The notes under the pieces were generated by a model. It did not search any database. It saw only the letters and a program-made list of their open reading frames with translations, and had not been told where the DNA came from. Of a DNA stretch of 52,341 bases, positions 15,089 to 24,135 are shown piece by piece. Positions within the stretch are counted from its first letter, which is position 1. Each line of letters starts with the position of its first letter. Position numbers and translations under genes: made by a program. The stretch comes from JAKLKS01 sp964370855 (GTDB taxonomy: Bacteria > Planctomycetota > JAJSAM01 > JAKLKS01): positions 1-52,341 of the forward strand of contig CAYJMF010000020.1 of NCBI GenBank assembly GCA_964370855.1. The letters run 5' to 3'.

Positions 15089-16972
15089 CTACTCCCGGAA
15101 CCGCCCCGCATCGACGTCCGCGACGAGGATCTTCCCCCTGGCCATCCACCAGTCCTCCCAGGCGCGGATGGCCGCGGATCGGGCCTCCTCCGGTCTCTTC
15201 GGGTCATACCCCTGTGAAGCGCCCGTCGTCCGGAGGAGAACCTCGATGGCTGCGGCGCGGACCCCCTCCTCCGCGTCATCGAGTCTCAGGATGAGCAGAG
15301 GGATCACGCGCACCCCCATCTGAACGAACTCGGCGGCGCGGGCATGCCGATCCTCGGCACCCGCGGCCATGAACCTCCGCAGGACGGACTCGAGGACGGC
15401 CCGGAAGGACGCGTCGTCAAGGTCCTTCGCCCCGGAGAGGTCGAGGGAGTTCGCGCCCGATTCCGTGGCGACGGCGCGTGAGGGGACGCGGAACACGGCC
15501 CGCTTGAGGAAGAGGAGGGCGAAGCAGGAATCCACGAGGGCGCCGTACGGGCAGAGGCGGCTCCGGAACTCCCCCTCCGGTCCCTGGCAGGGAAGGAGCG
15601 CCCGGGCCCCGATCGCGTACCAGTCCGCGGAGCCGATCAGCGAGACGCCGCCGAGGATGCAGGCCCGCTCCACCCCGTAGAGGAGGTAGAAGTCGTCAAG
15701 TGCCCCGGAACCGACGATGGGGAGGCCCGCCTGCCCGCGGAAGGACCCGTCGATCTCCCCCCAGTGGTGGGCGAGCCAGGCGAGGCCGTCCCGGATCCCC
15801 TTCTCCGAGAGGGCCCGAAGTCCCGGGCCGAACCCCTGGCCGCCGTCCAGTTCCGACCGCGCGATGATGAGCGAGGAGACTCCCCCCGCGGTCATGTTGG
15901 CATAGGCCCTCCGGGAGACGCCGGAGGGGTCCCCGATCCCGGCCAGGTCGGCGCTCCCGCAGAGATAGCCCCACCCTCGCGCCTCGTCCTTCTCCCGGGT
16001 CGCCCCCACGGTGACGACCTCCCCGGTGCGCGGCCTCTTCCCCGGGTCGGCGGCCCCGGGGGCATCCACCCTCGGGACTTCCGGCCCCTTCGGCTCCTGT
16101 GCGGCGAGGAAGTGGCGGAGACCCCGGATCCACGTCTCCCGCGGCACATCGGCGCCGAGCCTCGCCGCCGCCTTGAGCCCGAGGAGGGCGAACTGGGAGT
16201 TGCTGTGGTCGTGGTAGCCCGCCCGGAGGTAGAGGACGTTGCCATACCCCCACCCTCCACCCTCGTCCACCGAAGGGCGGTCTCCCGTGGCCACGGGACG
16301 GGGTCGGGGCTTCCGCTTCCGACCGCCAGGAGGGACCGAGGGGATCTCCTGGACCTCCCCGTCGTCCTGGGTCCGGGCGAGCCAGGCGACCATCTCCGCG
16401 GCCCAGGCCCTGTCCTCTTTCGAGAGCGAGGCCGGCCGCCTGCCCCCCGGGGGGCCCTTCCCCATGGGGGCGGCACCCCTGTTGTGGGCGGCGTCGAGCG
16501 CCATGAGGCAGAGCGAGACGAAGTAGGTCGTACGTCCGTCGCCCCGGCCGGCGAGGTTCTCCACCCTCGCTTCATGGAGGTCCTTCGGTGGCTCCTTGCG
16601 AGTGCTCCAGTCCTCGCGGATGCGCGCGAAGCCCTTGACCATGACCGGGTCATCGAGGGGGACCTCGCAGGCGGCGAGGGTGTATACAGCCAGGGCGTTG
16701 GCCCCGACCGCCCAGGGTCCGCCCGGCCACTTGCCATCGCCGTCGTCGCCGTCCATGGCGAAGGACCCGTTCGGCCGTTGGGCACGGCGCAGCCAGTCGA
16801 CCCCCCTGTCGATGGCGTCGTCCACCCGGGCCTGGAGGTTGGCGGAGGGGGGGAGGGGGACGGGAGGAGGGGCAGGCGGCGGTGCGGGTGTCGGGGGATC
16901 TTCAGCGCGGACCGGGAGTGCTTGCGGCCCGAGGATGCAGATCGCAAGCACTAGACACGTGCGCAGCCTCAT
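15089..16972 (-). CDS. secreted prenyltransferase/squalene-oxidase-repeat protein
   Basis: 627 aa. ATG 16972 begins a clear signal peptide (MRLRTCLVLAICILGPQALP). The first half has alpha/alpha-barrel repeats of the squalene-cyclase/prenyltransferase type: DRGVDWLRRAQRPNGSF, then WGYGNVLYLRAGY, then GLAWLAHHWG with DDFYLLYGVERA. About 100 C-terminal residues look HEAT-like (MGVRVIPLLILRLDDAEEGV). No DXDD cyclase acid motif is evident, so catalysis is unlikely. Exported members of this fold are common in Planctomycetota and of unknown function. Confidence 0.85.
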   Translation of the reverse strand: MRLRTCLVLAICILGPQALPVRAEDPPTPAPPPAPPPVPLPPSANLQARVDDAIDRGVDWLRRAQRPNGSFAMDGDDGDGKWPGGPWAVGANALAVYTLAACEVPLDDPVMVKGFARIREDWSTRKEPPKDLHEARVENLAGRGDGRTTYFVSLCLMALDAAHNRGAAPMGKGPPGGRRPASLSKEDRAWAAEMVAWLARTQDDGEVQEIPSVPPGGRKRKPRPRPVATGDRPSVDEGGGWGYGNVLYLRAGYHDHSNSQFALLGLKAAARLGADVPRETWIRGLRHFLAAQEPKGPEVPRVDAPGAADPGKRPRTGEVVTVGATREKDEARGWGYLCGSADLAGIGDPSGVSRRAYANMTAGGVSSLIIARSELDGGQGFGPGLRALSEKGIRDGLAWLAHHWGEIDGSFRGQAGLPIVGSGALDDFYLLYGVERACILGGVSLIGSADWYAIGARALLPCQGPEGEFRSRLCPYGALVDSCFALLFLKRAVFRVPSRAVATESGANSLDLSGAKDLDDASFRAVLESVLRRFMAAGAEDRHARAAEFVQMGVRVIPLLILRLDDAEEGVRAAAIEVLLRTTGASQGYDPKRPEEARSAAIRAWEDWWMARGKILVADVDAGRFRE

Positions 16973-17088
16973 GGGTTCCGAGGGTACACCCGCCTGCTCG
17001 CGCCGACCTTGATGGCCGTCGCGGCGGCCTGGTGGCCCGACTGTCAGGGCAGCCCCGTCCCTGCCCATCCCGGCACGCGCACTCCGAG

Positions 17089-17121
17089 GTGGGTTGCATG
17101 GGGCCCCCACCTGCAATCCAC
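17089..17121. repeat. GGTTGCA hairpin, copy 2
   Basis: Arms GTGGGTTGCA/TGCAATCCAC (one G-T type mismatch) around a 13-base loop TGGGGCCCCCACC. Homologous to 7579-7607 in arms and loop. It lies 44 bp upstream of the ribbon-helix-helix gene. Confidence 0.7.
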
Positions 17122-17140
17122 GTGCGGAATACGTCCGTGA

Positions 17141-17164
17141 TGCACCGTGGTGTATTCTGGTGCA
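17141..17164. promoter_or_regulatory. putative autoregulatory operator
   Basis: Inverted repeat TGCACC-N12-GGTGCA that ends at the base before the start codon of the ribbon-helix-helix gene. TGTATTCT inside it could be an extended -10. Ribbon-helix-helix antitoxins commonly bind such a site to repress their own gene. Confidence 0.5.
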
Positions 17165-17422
17165 ATGTCCACCACCGGGAAGGCCGTCCGCCTGAGCGTC
17201 ACCCTGCCCCCCAGGACCGCCCGACGAGTCCGTTCCCTCGCGAAGGCCGGGCGGAGGAGCGCCAGCCGGGTCCTCGTGGACCTCGTCGAGGCGGGCCTCG
17301 CCGCAAAGGAGGCCGCGAAGCGGCGTTTCCTGGACCTCGCCGATCGCCTCGCCGGGTCCGACGATCCCGCCGAGCAGGCGCGCCTGAAGGAGGAGCTGGC
17401 CCGGCTCACCTTCGGCGGCTGA
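17165..17422 (+). CDS. ribbon-helix-helix DNA-binding protein (antitoxin-like)
   Basis: 85 aa. The N-terminus VRLSVTLPPRTARRVRSLAK has the short beta strand and first helix of the ribbon-helix-helix fold; the second helix is SASRVLVDLVEAGLAAKEA. The C-terminus (LKEELARLTFGG) looks complete. Antitoxins of this kind normally precede a PIN or RelE toxin, but no intact toxin follows. ATG 17165 is used because the putative operator ends right before it. Solitary regulator or orphan antitoxin are both possible. Confidence 0.75.
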   Translation: MSTTGKAVRLSVTLPPRTARRVRSLAKAGRRSASRVLVDLVEAGLAAKEAAKRRFLDLADRLAGSDDPAEQARLKEELARLTFGG

Positions 17423-17633
17423 TGCCGGAGATTCGACGGACCGTGGTTCACGGCCTTCGGGTCCTTCAAGGTCTGCGGCGGGGTGAAGTACCCGAGGACG
17501 TTCCTCCTGGGCGGACAGGCGGGCAGGGGGAAGGCCCTCCGAGCCTCCGGGCGGCCGGGGCATCGGGACCTCCTGAGCGCTCCACGAACCCGCAGTGTGC
17601 GCGGGGCGTCCTTCCTCCGTTGCGTGCCCCCGA
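17423..17633. other. possible degraded partner region
   Basis: Directly after the ribbon-helix-helix gene, one plus-strand frame reads FDGPWFTAFGSFKVCGGVKY with good codon bias, then loses coherence. It has no start codon and no recognised family. It could be debris of a partner gene. Confidence 0.35.
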
Positions 17634-17891
17634 TCAGGTGCCGCTCTCGGGAGGCCACTCCTCCTCGCGGATCTCCGGCCAGACGGGTTCCCCGAGCCAC
17701 GCGCCTGCGCGCAGGAGGAGGGCATGTGTGCCCTTCGGAAGAGGCCGGGACCGACTCGGCCAGCGATCCAGCGCGATCAACCTTCGGATCTCCTCCCGGG
17801 TCGCCTCTCCCGTACGGGTCCTCTCCTTCACCTCGTCGCGGAAGGAAGCCGACTCCTCGTATCTCCGGGCGAAGGCATTGGGGAGCCACAT
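17634..17891 (-). CDS. small hypothetical protein
   Basis: 85 aa, soluble and charged (FARRYEESASFRDEVKERTR, TGEATREEIRRLIALD, ending WPEIREEEWPPESGT). ATG 17891 is the only good start in frame, but no Shine-Dalgarno is visible and the frame is open upstream. It may be an intact small gene or the end of a decayed larger one. Confidence 0.4.
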   Translation of the reverse strand: MWLPNAFARRYEESASFRDEVKERTRTGEATREEIRRLIALDRWPSRSRPLPKGTHALLLRAGAWLGEPVWPEIREEEWPPESGT

Positions 17892-18131
17892 CCCGCAGTA
17901 GATGCTTCCCGGCGGGGAATCCGGATGATGCCGGGGAGACGGCGTTCCTCGAACCGCCATTCCGCCGCCCCTCCGGCCGTTCGTCCACCCTCCTGCACCG
18001 CGGGCGGGACGGGGCCGGTGCGCGGCCCGCGGCCCCCCCATGGGGGATCCACCCCATGGAAGGAGCGCCGGGGCCGACGTAGCCTCGAGGAGCGCCTTCC
18101 GGCGCAGGGCGGCGATCCAGGAGGCGAACCC

Positions 18132-19097
18132 ATGTCCATCACCGGACTCGAATCCCTGGCGGGCCTCCAGCTCCTCGTCGCCGTCGCCATGGCCGACGGG
18201 GACCTGACCCACGGGGAGCGGGAGGCCATCGCCGGCGCCCTCGCGGAGGCGGATCTCCCACCGGGCGTGACCTCCGGGGAGCTCATCGCCAGCCCCGGCG
18301 ACGTCGATTCCCTCATCGCGCAGGTCGCCACCCCGGAGGCCCGCGACACGGCCTTCGGCGCCTGCCTCACCATGGCCTACTGCCACGGCAGGTGCGCGCC
18401 GAAGCAGAGGGAGATCCTGGAGAGGATCGAGAGGGCATGGAGCGTGCTCCCCGAGACGAAGAGGCACCTGGAGCGGGTCCTCTCCGAGGCGTGCGGGACC
18501 GTCTGGCGGACGCGGATCGACAGGGGGGCCGAGGAGGACGGCCTCCCGGAGCGGGTCCGGGAGGAGGTCCTCCGCCATTGCGTCCTCGCGGCCGTGCTCG
18601 GGCTCCACCCGATCCCGCTCGCGTCCGTCGAGACGGACCTCGCTGTCGTCTCCCTCCAGGTCCGGATGATCGGGTCCATCGGCCGGCTGCGGGGGCGCGC
18701 GACGTCGAGGAGGGCGGCCCGGCACATGATCACGGACCTCGGCGTCGGCGCGGGGGCGCGCGTCGCAATCCACGGGCTGACGAGCCGGATGGCCGGCGCC
18801 GCGGGCTCCTTCGCGGCCTCGCGGAACTTCGCGTCCACCTGGGCGCTCGGCCAGGTCGCCGACCGCTACGGGGAGGGCGGCGGCCGCGCCGGGTTCGACG
18901 ACGACGGCCTCGCCGTCCTGCGGGCGGCCTTCGAGGAGTCGAAGGCGGAGGGGCGGAGGCTCTACGAGGCCCACCGCCCCGAGGTGGAGGCGAGGCACAG
19001 GGGCCACGTCGCGTCCATCGCCGGGGCGGTCGCGGACTGCAGGGCCGGCCGGATCACCGTGGCGGAGTACGCGAAGAGGATCGCCGCACTGCCGTAG
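18132..19097 (+). CDS. TerB-like / DUF697-like protein
   Basis: 321 aa. ATG 18132 has AGGAGG seven bases upstream. The first 130 residues resemble the TerB-like helical domain (LLVAVAMADGDLTHGEREAI, AGALAEADLP). The middle and C-terminal part resembles DUF697 (VSLQVRMIGSIGRL..., then STWALGQVADRYGEGGG), a membrane-associated helical domain often attached to YcjF/Era-like GTPases. No GTPase domain is present. TerB and DUF697 combinations occur in stress and tellurite-resistance contexts; here there are no ter genes nearby. Medium certainty on domains, low on role. Confidence 0.68.
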   Translation: MSITGLESLAGLQLLVAVAMADGDLTHGEREAIAGALAEADLPPGVTSGELIASPGDVDSLIAQVATPEARDTAFGACLTMAYCHGRCAPKQREILERIERAWSVLPETKRHLERVLSEACGTVWRTRIDRGAEEDGLPERVREEVLRHCVLAAVLGLHPIPLASVETDLAVVSLQVRMIGSIGRLRGRATSRRAARHMITDLGVGAGARVAIHGLTSRMAGAAGSFAASRNFASTWALGQVADRYGEGGGRAGFDDDGLAVLRAAFEESKAEGRRLYEAHRPEVEARHRGHVASIAGAVADCRAGRITVAEYAKRIAALP

Positions 19098-19151
19098 CGG
19101 CGCCCGGCTCCCGGGGTGCGCGCCACGGCGTCCGGACGGTTCCGGAGGGCG

Positions 19152-21794
19152 TCATGCCCGGGCCGCGTCCCGGTCCGGGAGATCGACGCCCGGCTGCCGC
19201 GCCCGCCCCTTCCCGTCGAGGGCCTCCCGCACCGCCCTCGCCAGCTGCAGGGGCGTGAAAGGCTTCTGCAGGAAGGCGACCTCCCGCGCGACGACGCCGT
19301 GGCGCACCACGTCGTCGTCGGTGTAGCCGGACATGAAGAGCACCTTCAGTCCCGGGCGCGCGGCGAGGGCCCTCCCGGCCAGCTCCCGCCCGCCCATCCC
19401 CGGCATGACGGTGTCGGTGAGGAGCAGGTGGACGGGCTCCTTCTCCCTCGCCAGGCGGTCGAGCGCCGCGGGGCCCGAGGACGCCTCGATCACCCGGTAG
19501 CCCTGGGCCTCCAGGAGGATCTGCGTGAGTTTCCGGACGATCTCCTCGTCCTCGGCGAGGAGAACGGTCTCCGCGCCCCGCGGCGGAGCGCACTCCTCGA
19601 CCTCTCCGGCGGGGAGGGCTCCGGCGTGGCCGGCCCGGGGGAGGTAGACGGTGAAGGTCGTCCCCCGGCCGGGCTCGCTCTCCACGGCCACTCCCCCGCC
19701 GCTCGCCCGGATGATTCCTCCCGCCGTCGCGAGCCCGAGTCCCGTCCCCGTCTCCTTCGTCGTGAAGAAGGGCTCGAAGATCCGCTCGATCAGCTCCGGG
19801 GCCATCCCCGTGCCGGTGTCGCTGACCGTGATGCGGAGGAATTCCCCCGGCGGGAGGGGCGCGCCGCACACAGGGGTGGGCCCGGCCATCCGGACGTTCC
19901 GGGTCTCCATCCGGAGGCGTCCTCCCCGCGGCATCGCGTCCCGCGCGTTCACGGCCATGTTCAGCAGGACCTGCTCGACCTCGCCGGAATCCGCCATCAC
20001 GGGCCAGGGGCTCTCCGCGAGGGCGGTCTCCAGGACGACGTCCTCGCCGATGATCAGCCGCAGGATCCGCTCGAGGTTCCGGACCACCTCGTTGGCGTCC
20101 AGGAGGCCGTGCCGGAGGACCTGCTTGCGGCTGAAGGCGAGGAGCTGCCTCGTGAGGGCGGCCGCCCTCCATCCCGCACCCTGGATGTCCTCGATGCCCT
20201 TGCGGAGGGATCCGTCCCCCGCGACGCGGGGGAGCATGAGGGAGCACTGCCCGAGGATGACGGTCAGGAGGTTGTTGAAGTCGTGGGCCACCCCGCCCGA
20301 GAGCCTCCCGATGGCCTCGAGGCGCATGGAGTGGTGCAGCTGATCCTGCAGGATCTTCTCGTTGGAGATGTCGGTGACCATGCCTTCCAGGGCGCGCATC
20401 GCTCCCCCGGCGTCCCGGACGGCCCGGATGTGGACCCGCACCCAGACCGGCTTCCCGTCCCTCCTCCGGAACCTCGACTCGAAGTTCACGACCTTCCCGT
20501 CCGTCGCGATGGCCCGATGGAAGGGTTCCACGTCCGCCGGGTCGAAGACCACCTGCGCCTCGAAGTCCGTGATCGCCTCGCGGAACTGCCTCTCGTCGTC
20601 GTAACCGAGGATCCGGACCATGGCCGGGTTGGCGTCCAGGACCCGCTTTTCCACCGATGTCCGGAGGATCCCCTCCGCCGCCTCCTCGAAGAGGCTGCGG
20701 TACCTCTCCTCGGCCGCCTTCCGGACCGCCACCTCCTCCCGGAGGAGCGCCGCGTGGGCCTGGATCTCGAGGGAGAGGCGGGCGGCCTCCGAGGCGACCG
20801 CGATCTGGGAGGCGAGGATCGTGGCCAGCTGCTCGTCCACCCCGTCGAAACCTCCGCCCGCGACGGGATCCGCCAGGTAGAGCCAGCCGTAGACGACGGA
20901 CTTCGAGACCACCGGGACGACGAGGAGGCTCCGGACGGGGGGGTGGCCGGCGGGAAGGCCGAGGACCGCGGGCGATCGGCCCTCCGCCTCGACGAGGCGG
21001 AGCCTCCCGCTCTCGAGGACCTCCCCGGGGACGCCCGCCCTCGCCGGGGGAGACGCCATGCCGGCGGGCCCCCCCCGCGCCGCGAAGCGGGCGAGGCCCG
21101 CGCCGGAATCGTCCAGGAGGCCGACTCCCGTGAACCGGACGCCGAGGATGTCCCTGGCCGCGCCCGCGAAGAGATCCACGAGGGCATCGAGATCCCTCGT
21201 TTCCGCGGCGGCCAGGCCGAGTTCCACGAGGGCCGCCAGCCTCAGGGGAAGCGACCCGGCCGCCGCCCCGGAGGACGGCGCACCCGCGAAGGACCCCGCC
21301 CGGTCGATCCTCCCTCCCGGGCCCCTCCCCTCCACCGCGGGAGCGCCCCCCCCTCCGTCGTGGAGGGACCTGAGGTCGGCGAGGCGGGTCGGGCCGCCCG
21401 GACCGGGAAGGGGCGCGGGGAGGGCCTTGCCGCCGAGCAGGCGGGCGACGGTGGCGAGGATCAACTCCGGCTCCGCGGGCTTGGAGAGCACGGCCTCGAC
21501 GCCGCATTCCCGGGCGATCCTCTGGATGTCCTGGGCCAGGAAGGTCGCCGAGTAGAAGACGACGGGGACGGCGGCGAGGGCCGGCTCCTGCCGCATCCGC
21601 CGGACGAACTCCTCGCCGTCCATGACGGGCATCAGGATGTCGGTGATCACGAGGTCCGGGAGGGCGCTCCGCACCTTCTCCAGGGCCTCCGCCCCGTCGG
21701 CGGCCTCCGCCGTCCGGTAGCCCGCGTACCCGAGAAGCGTGGAGAGGAACTGGCGGTTGATACCCCGGTCGTCCACGATCAGGATGTCGGGCAT
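19152..21794 (-). CDS. hybrid histidine kinase: REC-GAF-PAS-HisKA-HATPase-REC
   Basis: 880 aa, cytoplasmic, no membrane helix. The N-terminal receiver (1-120) has acceptor D52. A GAF-like domain spans about 185-340 and PAS/PAC about 362-480. HisKA has GGVAHDFNN with phospho-His 504. HATPase_c spans about 590-720 (NMAVNARDAM, DTGTGM, GTGLGLA). The C-terminal receiver (about 742-862) has acceptor D794 and Lys844. It is the last gene of a three-gene operon (gap 7 bp) and could both receive phosphate through its N-terminal receiver and pass it to its C-terminal one. GAGGGA precedes ATG 21794. Confidence 0.93.
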   Translation of the reverse strand: MPDILIVDDRGINRQFLSTLLGYAGYRTAEAADGAEALEKVRSALPDLVITDILMPVMDGEEFVRRMRQEPALAAVPVVFYSATFLAQDIQRIARECGVEAVLSKPAEPELILATVARLLGGKALPAPLPGPGGPTRLADLRSLHDGGGGAPAVEGRGPGGRIDRAGSFAGAPSSGAAAGSLPLRLAALVELGLAAAETRDLDALVDLFAGAARDILGVRFTGVGLLDDSGAGLARFAARGGPAGMASPPARAGVPGEVLESGRLRLVEAEGRSPAVLGLPAGHPPVRSLLVVPVVSKSVVYGWLYLADPVAGGGFDGVDEQLATILASQIAVASEAARLSLEIQAHAALLREEVAVRKAAEERYRSLFEEAAEGILRTSVEKRVLDANPAMVRILGYDDERQFREAITDFEAQVVFDPADVEPFHRAIATDGKVVNFESRFRRRDGKPVWVRVHIRAVRDAGGAMRALEGMVTDISNEKILQDQLHHSMRLEAIGRLSGGVAHDFNNLLTVILGQCSLMLPRVAGDGSLRKGIEDIQGAGWRAAALTRQLLAFSRKQVLRHGLLDANEVVRNLERILRLIIGEDVVLETALAESPWPVMADSGEVEQVLLNMAVNARDAMPRGGRLRMETRNVRMAGPTPVCGAPLPPGEFLRITVSDTGTGMAPELIERIFEPFFTTKETGTGLGLATAGGIIRASGGGVAVESEPGRGTTFTVYLPRAGHAGALPAGEVEECAPPRGAETVLLAEDEEIVRKLTQILLEAQGYRVIEASSGPAALDRLAREKEPVHLLLTDTVMPGMGGRELAGRALAARPGLKVLFMSGYTDDDVVRHGVVAREVAFLQKPFTPLQLARAVREALDGKGRARQPGVDLPDRDAARA

Positions 21795-21801
21795 CGGTCC
21801 C

Positions 21802-22626
21802 TCACCCCCCCTTAGGCGACAGGTGGCCGCGGACCGCGCGCAGGAGGACCGCGGGGTCGACCGGGTTCAGGAGGTAGCCGTCCGCGCCCTCCTTCAACGC
21901 CGCCTCGCGGACCCGCGGATCGCGGCCCGTCGCCGAGAGGAAGACGAAGGGGGTCCTTCGGAGGTCGGGGTCCGACCGCATCTGCCGGAGGAGATCGAAC
22001 CCGCTCTCCCGTCCGAGGTGGACGTCGCTGAGGACGAGCCCCGGGCGGAGGGCGCGGATCTCGGCGAGCGCCGCGGCCACCCTCGACGCGAGGCGGACGC
22101 GGATTCCGTGGGGCTCCAGGACGGCGCGCACGAAGGTCTGGTTCGCGGGAACGTCGTCCACGACGAGGACCTCGCCGTCCGGGGGGCCCGCCGTCGCGGG
22201 GTCCTCCGGACCGACGGGAGCCACCATGGCGGGGTGCTTCGCGGAGTCCGTCCGCAGGGGTTCCGGCAGGAAGGCCTCGATCTCCCCGACGAAGGTGGCG
22301 GGGTCGATGGGCTTGGGGATGTGGCCGTCGAAGCCCCCGCCGAGGACCTTCTCCCGGTCCCCCACCATGGCGAAGGCCGTCACGGCGAGGAGGGGGACGC
22401 GCCCCATCCCGGGAATCTCCCGGAGCCCCCGGGCGACCTCGAAGCCGTCCATCCCCGGCAGCTGCAGGTCGCAGAGGACCATGTCCGGCGCCCTGGCGCG
22501 CGCCGCCGCGAAGGCCTCGGGTCCGTCCACGGCACCGGCCACCTCGTAGCCGAAGGCCCGGAGCAGGTAGGACATCAGCTCGAGGTTGTTCGCGTTGTCC
22601 TCGATGATGAGGATGCATGCGGCCAT
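21802..22626 (-). CDS. tandem-receiver response regulator (REC-REC)
   Basis: 274 aa made of two receiver domains and no output domain. REC1 (1-122) has acidic pocket E9-D10, acceptor D53 and Lys105 (IPKP). REC2 (about 152-270) has D157-D158 and acceptor D201, but the conserved Lys is replaced (YLLNPVDP, N254). REC2 may therefore phosphorylate or switch abnormally. ATG 22626 lies 11 bp after the upstream kinase stop, and the next gene starts 7 bp after this one. It probably shuttles phosphate between the two kinases. Confidence 0.92.
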   Translation of the reverse strand: MAACILIIEDNANNLELMSYLLRAFGYEVAGAVDGPEAFAAARARAPDMVLCDLQLPGMDGFEVARGLREIPGMGRVPLLAVTAFAMVGDREKVLGGGFDGHIPKPIDPATFVGEIEAFLPEPLRTDSAKHPAMVAPVGPEDPATAGPPDGEVLVVDDVPANQTFVRAVLEPHGIRVRLASRVAAALAEIRALRPGLVLSDVHLGRESGFDLLRQMRSDPDLRRTPFVFLSATGRDPRVREAALKEGADGYLLNPVDPAVLLRAVRGHLSPKGG

Positions 22627-22637
22627 GGGCCCCTTCC

Positions 22638-23777
22638 TCACGCGGCGGGGAGCGACAGGGTGAAGGTGCTTCCCTCCCCCTCCCCGCTCTCCAGCGTGAT
22701 CCTCCCGCCGAGGAGTTCGGCGAGTTTCCGGCTGAGGTGGAGCCCGAGGCCGGTCCCCTCCCGGCGGGTGCTGCCGCCCCCCTCGATCCGCGAGAAGGCC
22801 TGGAACAGCCTCTGCTGGTCCCCCTTCGGGATTCCGCAACCGGAGTCGGTCACGCGGACGTCGAGCCGCCCTCCGTCCGCGCCGGGGGGGCTCACGACCT
22901 CGATGCGGACTCCGCCCCTGTCCGTGAACTTGATGGCGTTGTTGACGAGGTTGAGCAGGATCTGGTGGAAGGCCCGGCGGTCCGTGGGGAGGGTGAGGTC
23001 CGCCGGGACGGGCGCCACATCGAGGAGAAGCCCCTTCGCCTCGGCCATGGGCCGGAGCACGCTCTCCACGTCCCGGAGCACCTCCCGCACGGGGACGGGC
23101 CCGGGACAGAGCTGGACCTTCCCCGCCTCCACCCTGGAGATGTCGAGGAGATCGTTGATGAGGGAGAGGAGGTGGCGGCCGCTCGCCTGGATGGTCTGGA
23201 GCTGCCGGGTCTGGTCCACGGTGAGCGGACCCGGCAGGCGCATGAGCAGGGTCCCGGTGAAACCGATGATGGCGTTGAGCGGCGTGCGCAGTTCGTGGGA
23301 CATGCTGGCCAGGAACCGGTCCTTGGCGAGGTTGGCGTCCTGGAGTTCCAGGTTCTTGGCCCGGAGGTCGTCCTCGGCCCGCTTCCGGTCGGTGATGTCG
23401 CGGATGGCGCTGGAGACGAGGATCCCCTCGTCGGTCTCCACGGGGCTGAAGAGGATCTCCATGGGGAACTCGCTCCCGTCCCTCCGCCGGCCGAGAATCT
23501 CCACGCCCGTTCCCATGGGCCTGATGCCGGGATCGGCGACGTACCGCTCGTGCTGCCCGGGGAGGAGGACCTCCACGGGCCGGCCGAGGAGCTCCGCGCG
23601 CGTGAAGCCGAACATCCTCTCCACCTGCGCGTTCACGAGGACGATGGTCCCCCGCCGATCCACGACCACCATGGCGTCCGGGGCGGATTCGAGAAGCCGC
23701 CGGCTGACGTCCGTGAAGGCGTGGATCGATCCGGGCGGGGAGGGAATCGCGGAACGACCCTGGGGGTCCGCCGTCAT
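22638..23777 (-). CDS. PAS-domain sensor histidine kinase
   Basis: 379 aa, cytoplasmic. A PAS/PAC domain (about 20-135: RRLLESAPDAMVVVDRRGTI, ending SSAIRDITDRKRAE) precedes a short coiled coil. HisKA has MSHELRTPLNAIIGF with phospho-His 161. HATPase_c has NLVNNAIKF, DSGCGIP and GTGLGLHL. ATG 23777 has GGGGGAG upstream and heads the operon. The PAS ligand is unknown. A 17-bp palindrome of the putative regulon lies 251 bp upstream. Confidence 0.93.
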   Translation of the reverse strand: MTADPQGRSAIPSPPGSIHAFTDVSRRLLESAPDAMVVVDRRGTIVLVNAQVERMFGFTRAELLGRPVEVLLPGQHERYVADPGIRPMGTGVEILGRRRDGSEFPMEILFSPVETDEGILVSSAIRDITDRKRAEDDLRAKNLELQDANLAKDRFLASMSHELRTPLNAIIGFTGTLLMRLPGPLTVDQTRQLQTIQASGRHLLSLINDLLDISRVEAGKVQLCPGPVPVREVLRDVESVLRPMAEAKGLLLDVAPVPADLTLPTDRRAFHQILLNLVNNAIKFTDRGGVRIEVVSPPGADGGRLDVRVTDSGCGIPKGDQQRLFQAFSRIEGGGSTRREGTGLGLHLSRKLAELLGGRITLESGEGEGSTFTLSLPAA

Positions 23778-24135
23778 GGCTCTCCCCCGCCCCGAGCGTG
23801 AACGACGCGCTCCCGTACCGTCATCCCGGAGACGGGCATCGACGCCCTCCCCGCCGGGGCATCCGCTCGATGCGCGGCGCCCCATGCGCCCCGCTCGAGA
23901 CCGATGTCCGCCCCGGCATCCTGCGCTTCCCGACAGTGTCCCGGCATCGACAAGCACCCGCCGACATGACCGCGGAACTGGGTCATCCCTCCGGCCCGCA
24001 CCCTAGGGGATCCCCGCGGCTTCCACCATGGGGTGAATCCCTACCTCCCGGCGGGAGGGGACCGCGGGGAGGTTCCGCAACGACCGGCGGCGCTCCCCGG
24101 GGGGCGCGGCGGCGAGCCGGACCGCGGGGCGCCTC
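23778..24135. other. 358-bp region upstream of the phosphorelay operon
   Basis: No gene. It contains regulatory site A (24028-24044) and a GC-rich stretch after it. The promoter of the kinase operon should lie here; no -35/-10 pair stands out. Confidence 0.5.
24028..24044 (-). promoter_or_regulatory. regulon palindrome, site A
   Basis: In gene orientation GTAGGGATTCACCCCAT. It is 251 bp upstream of the PAS kinase start. It shares 13 of 17 positions with site C and matches site B at all but four positions. Confidence 0.5.

Noticed and set aside
17422..17900. Toxin gene starting at ATG 17422 that overlaps the antitoxin-like stop
   Set aside because: The frame is Pro/Arg/Gly-rich and carries no PIN, RelE or other toxin motif.
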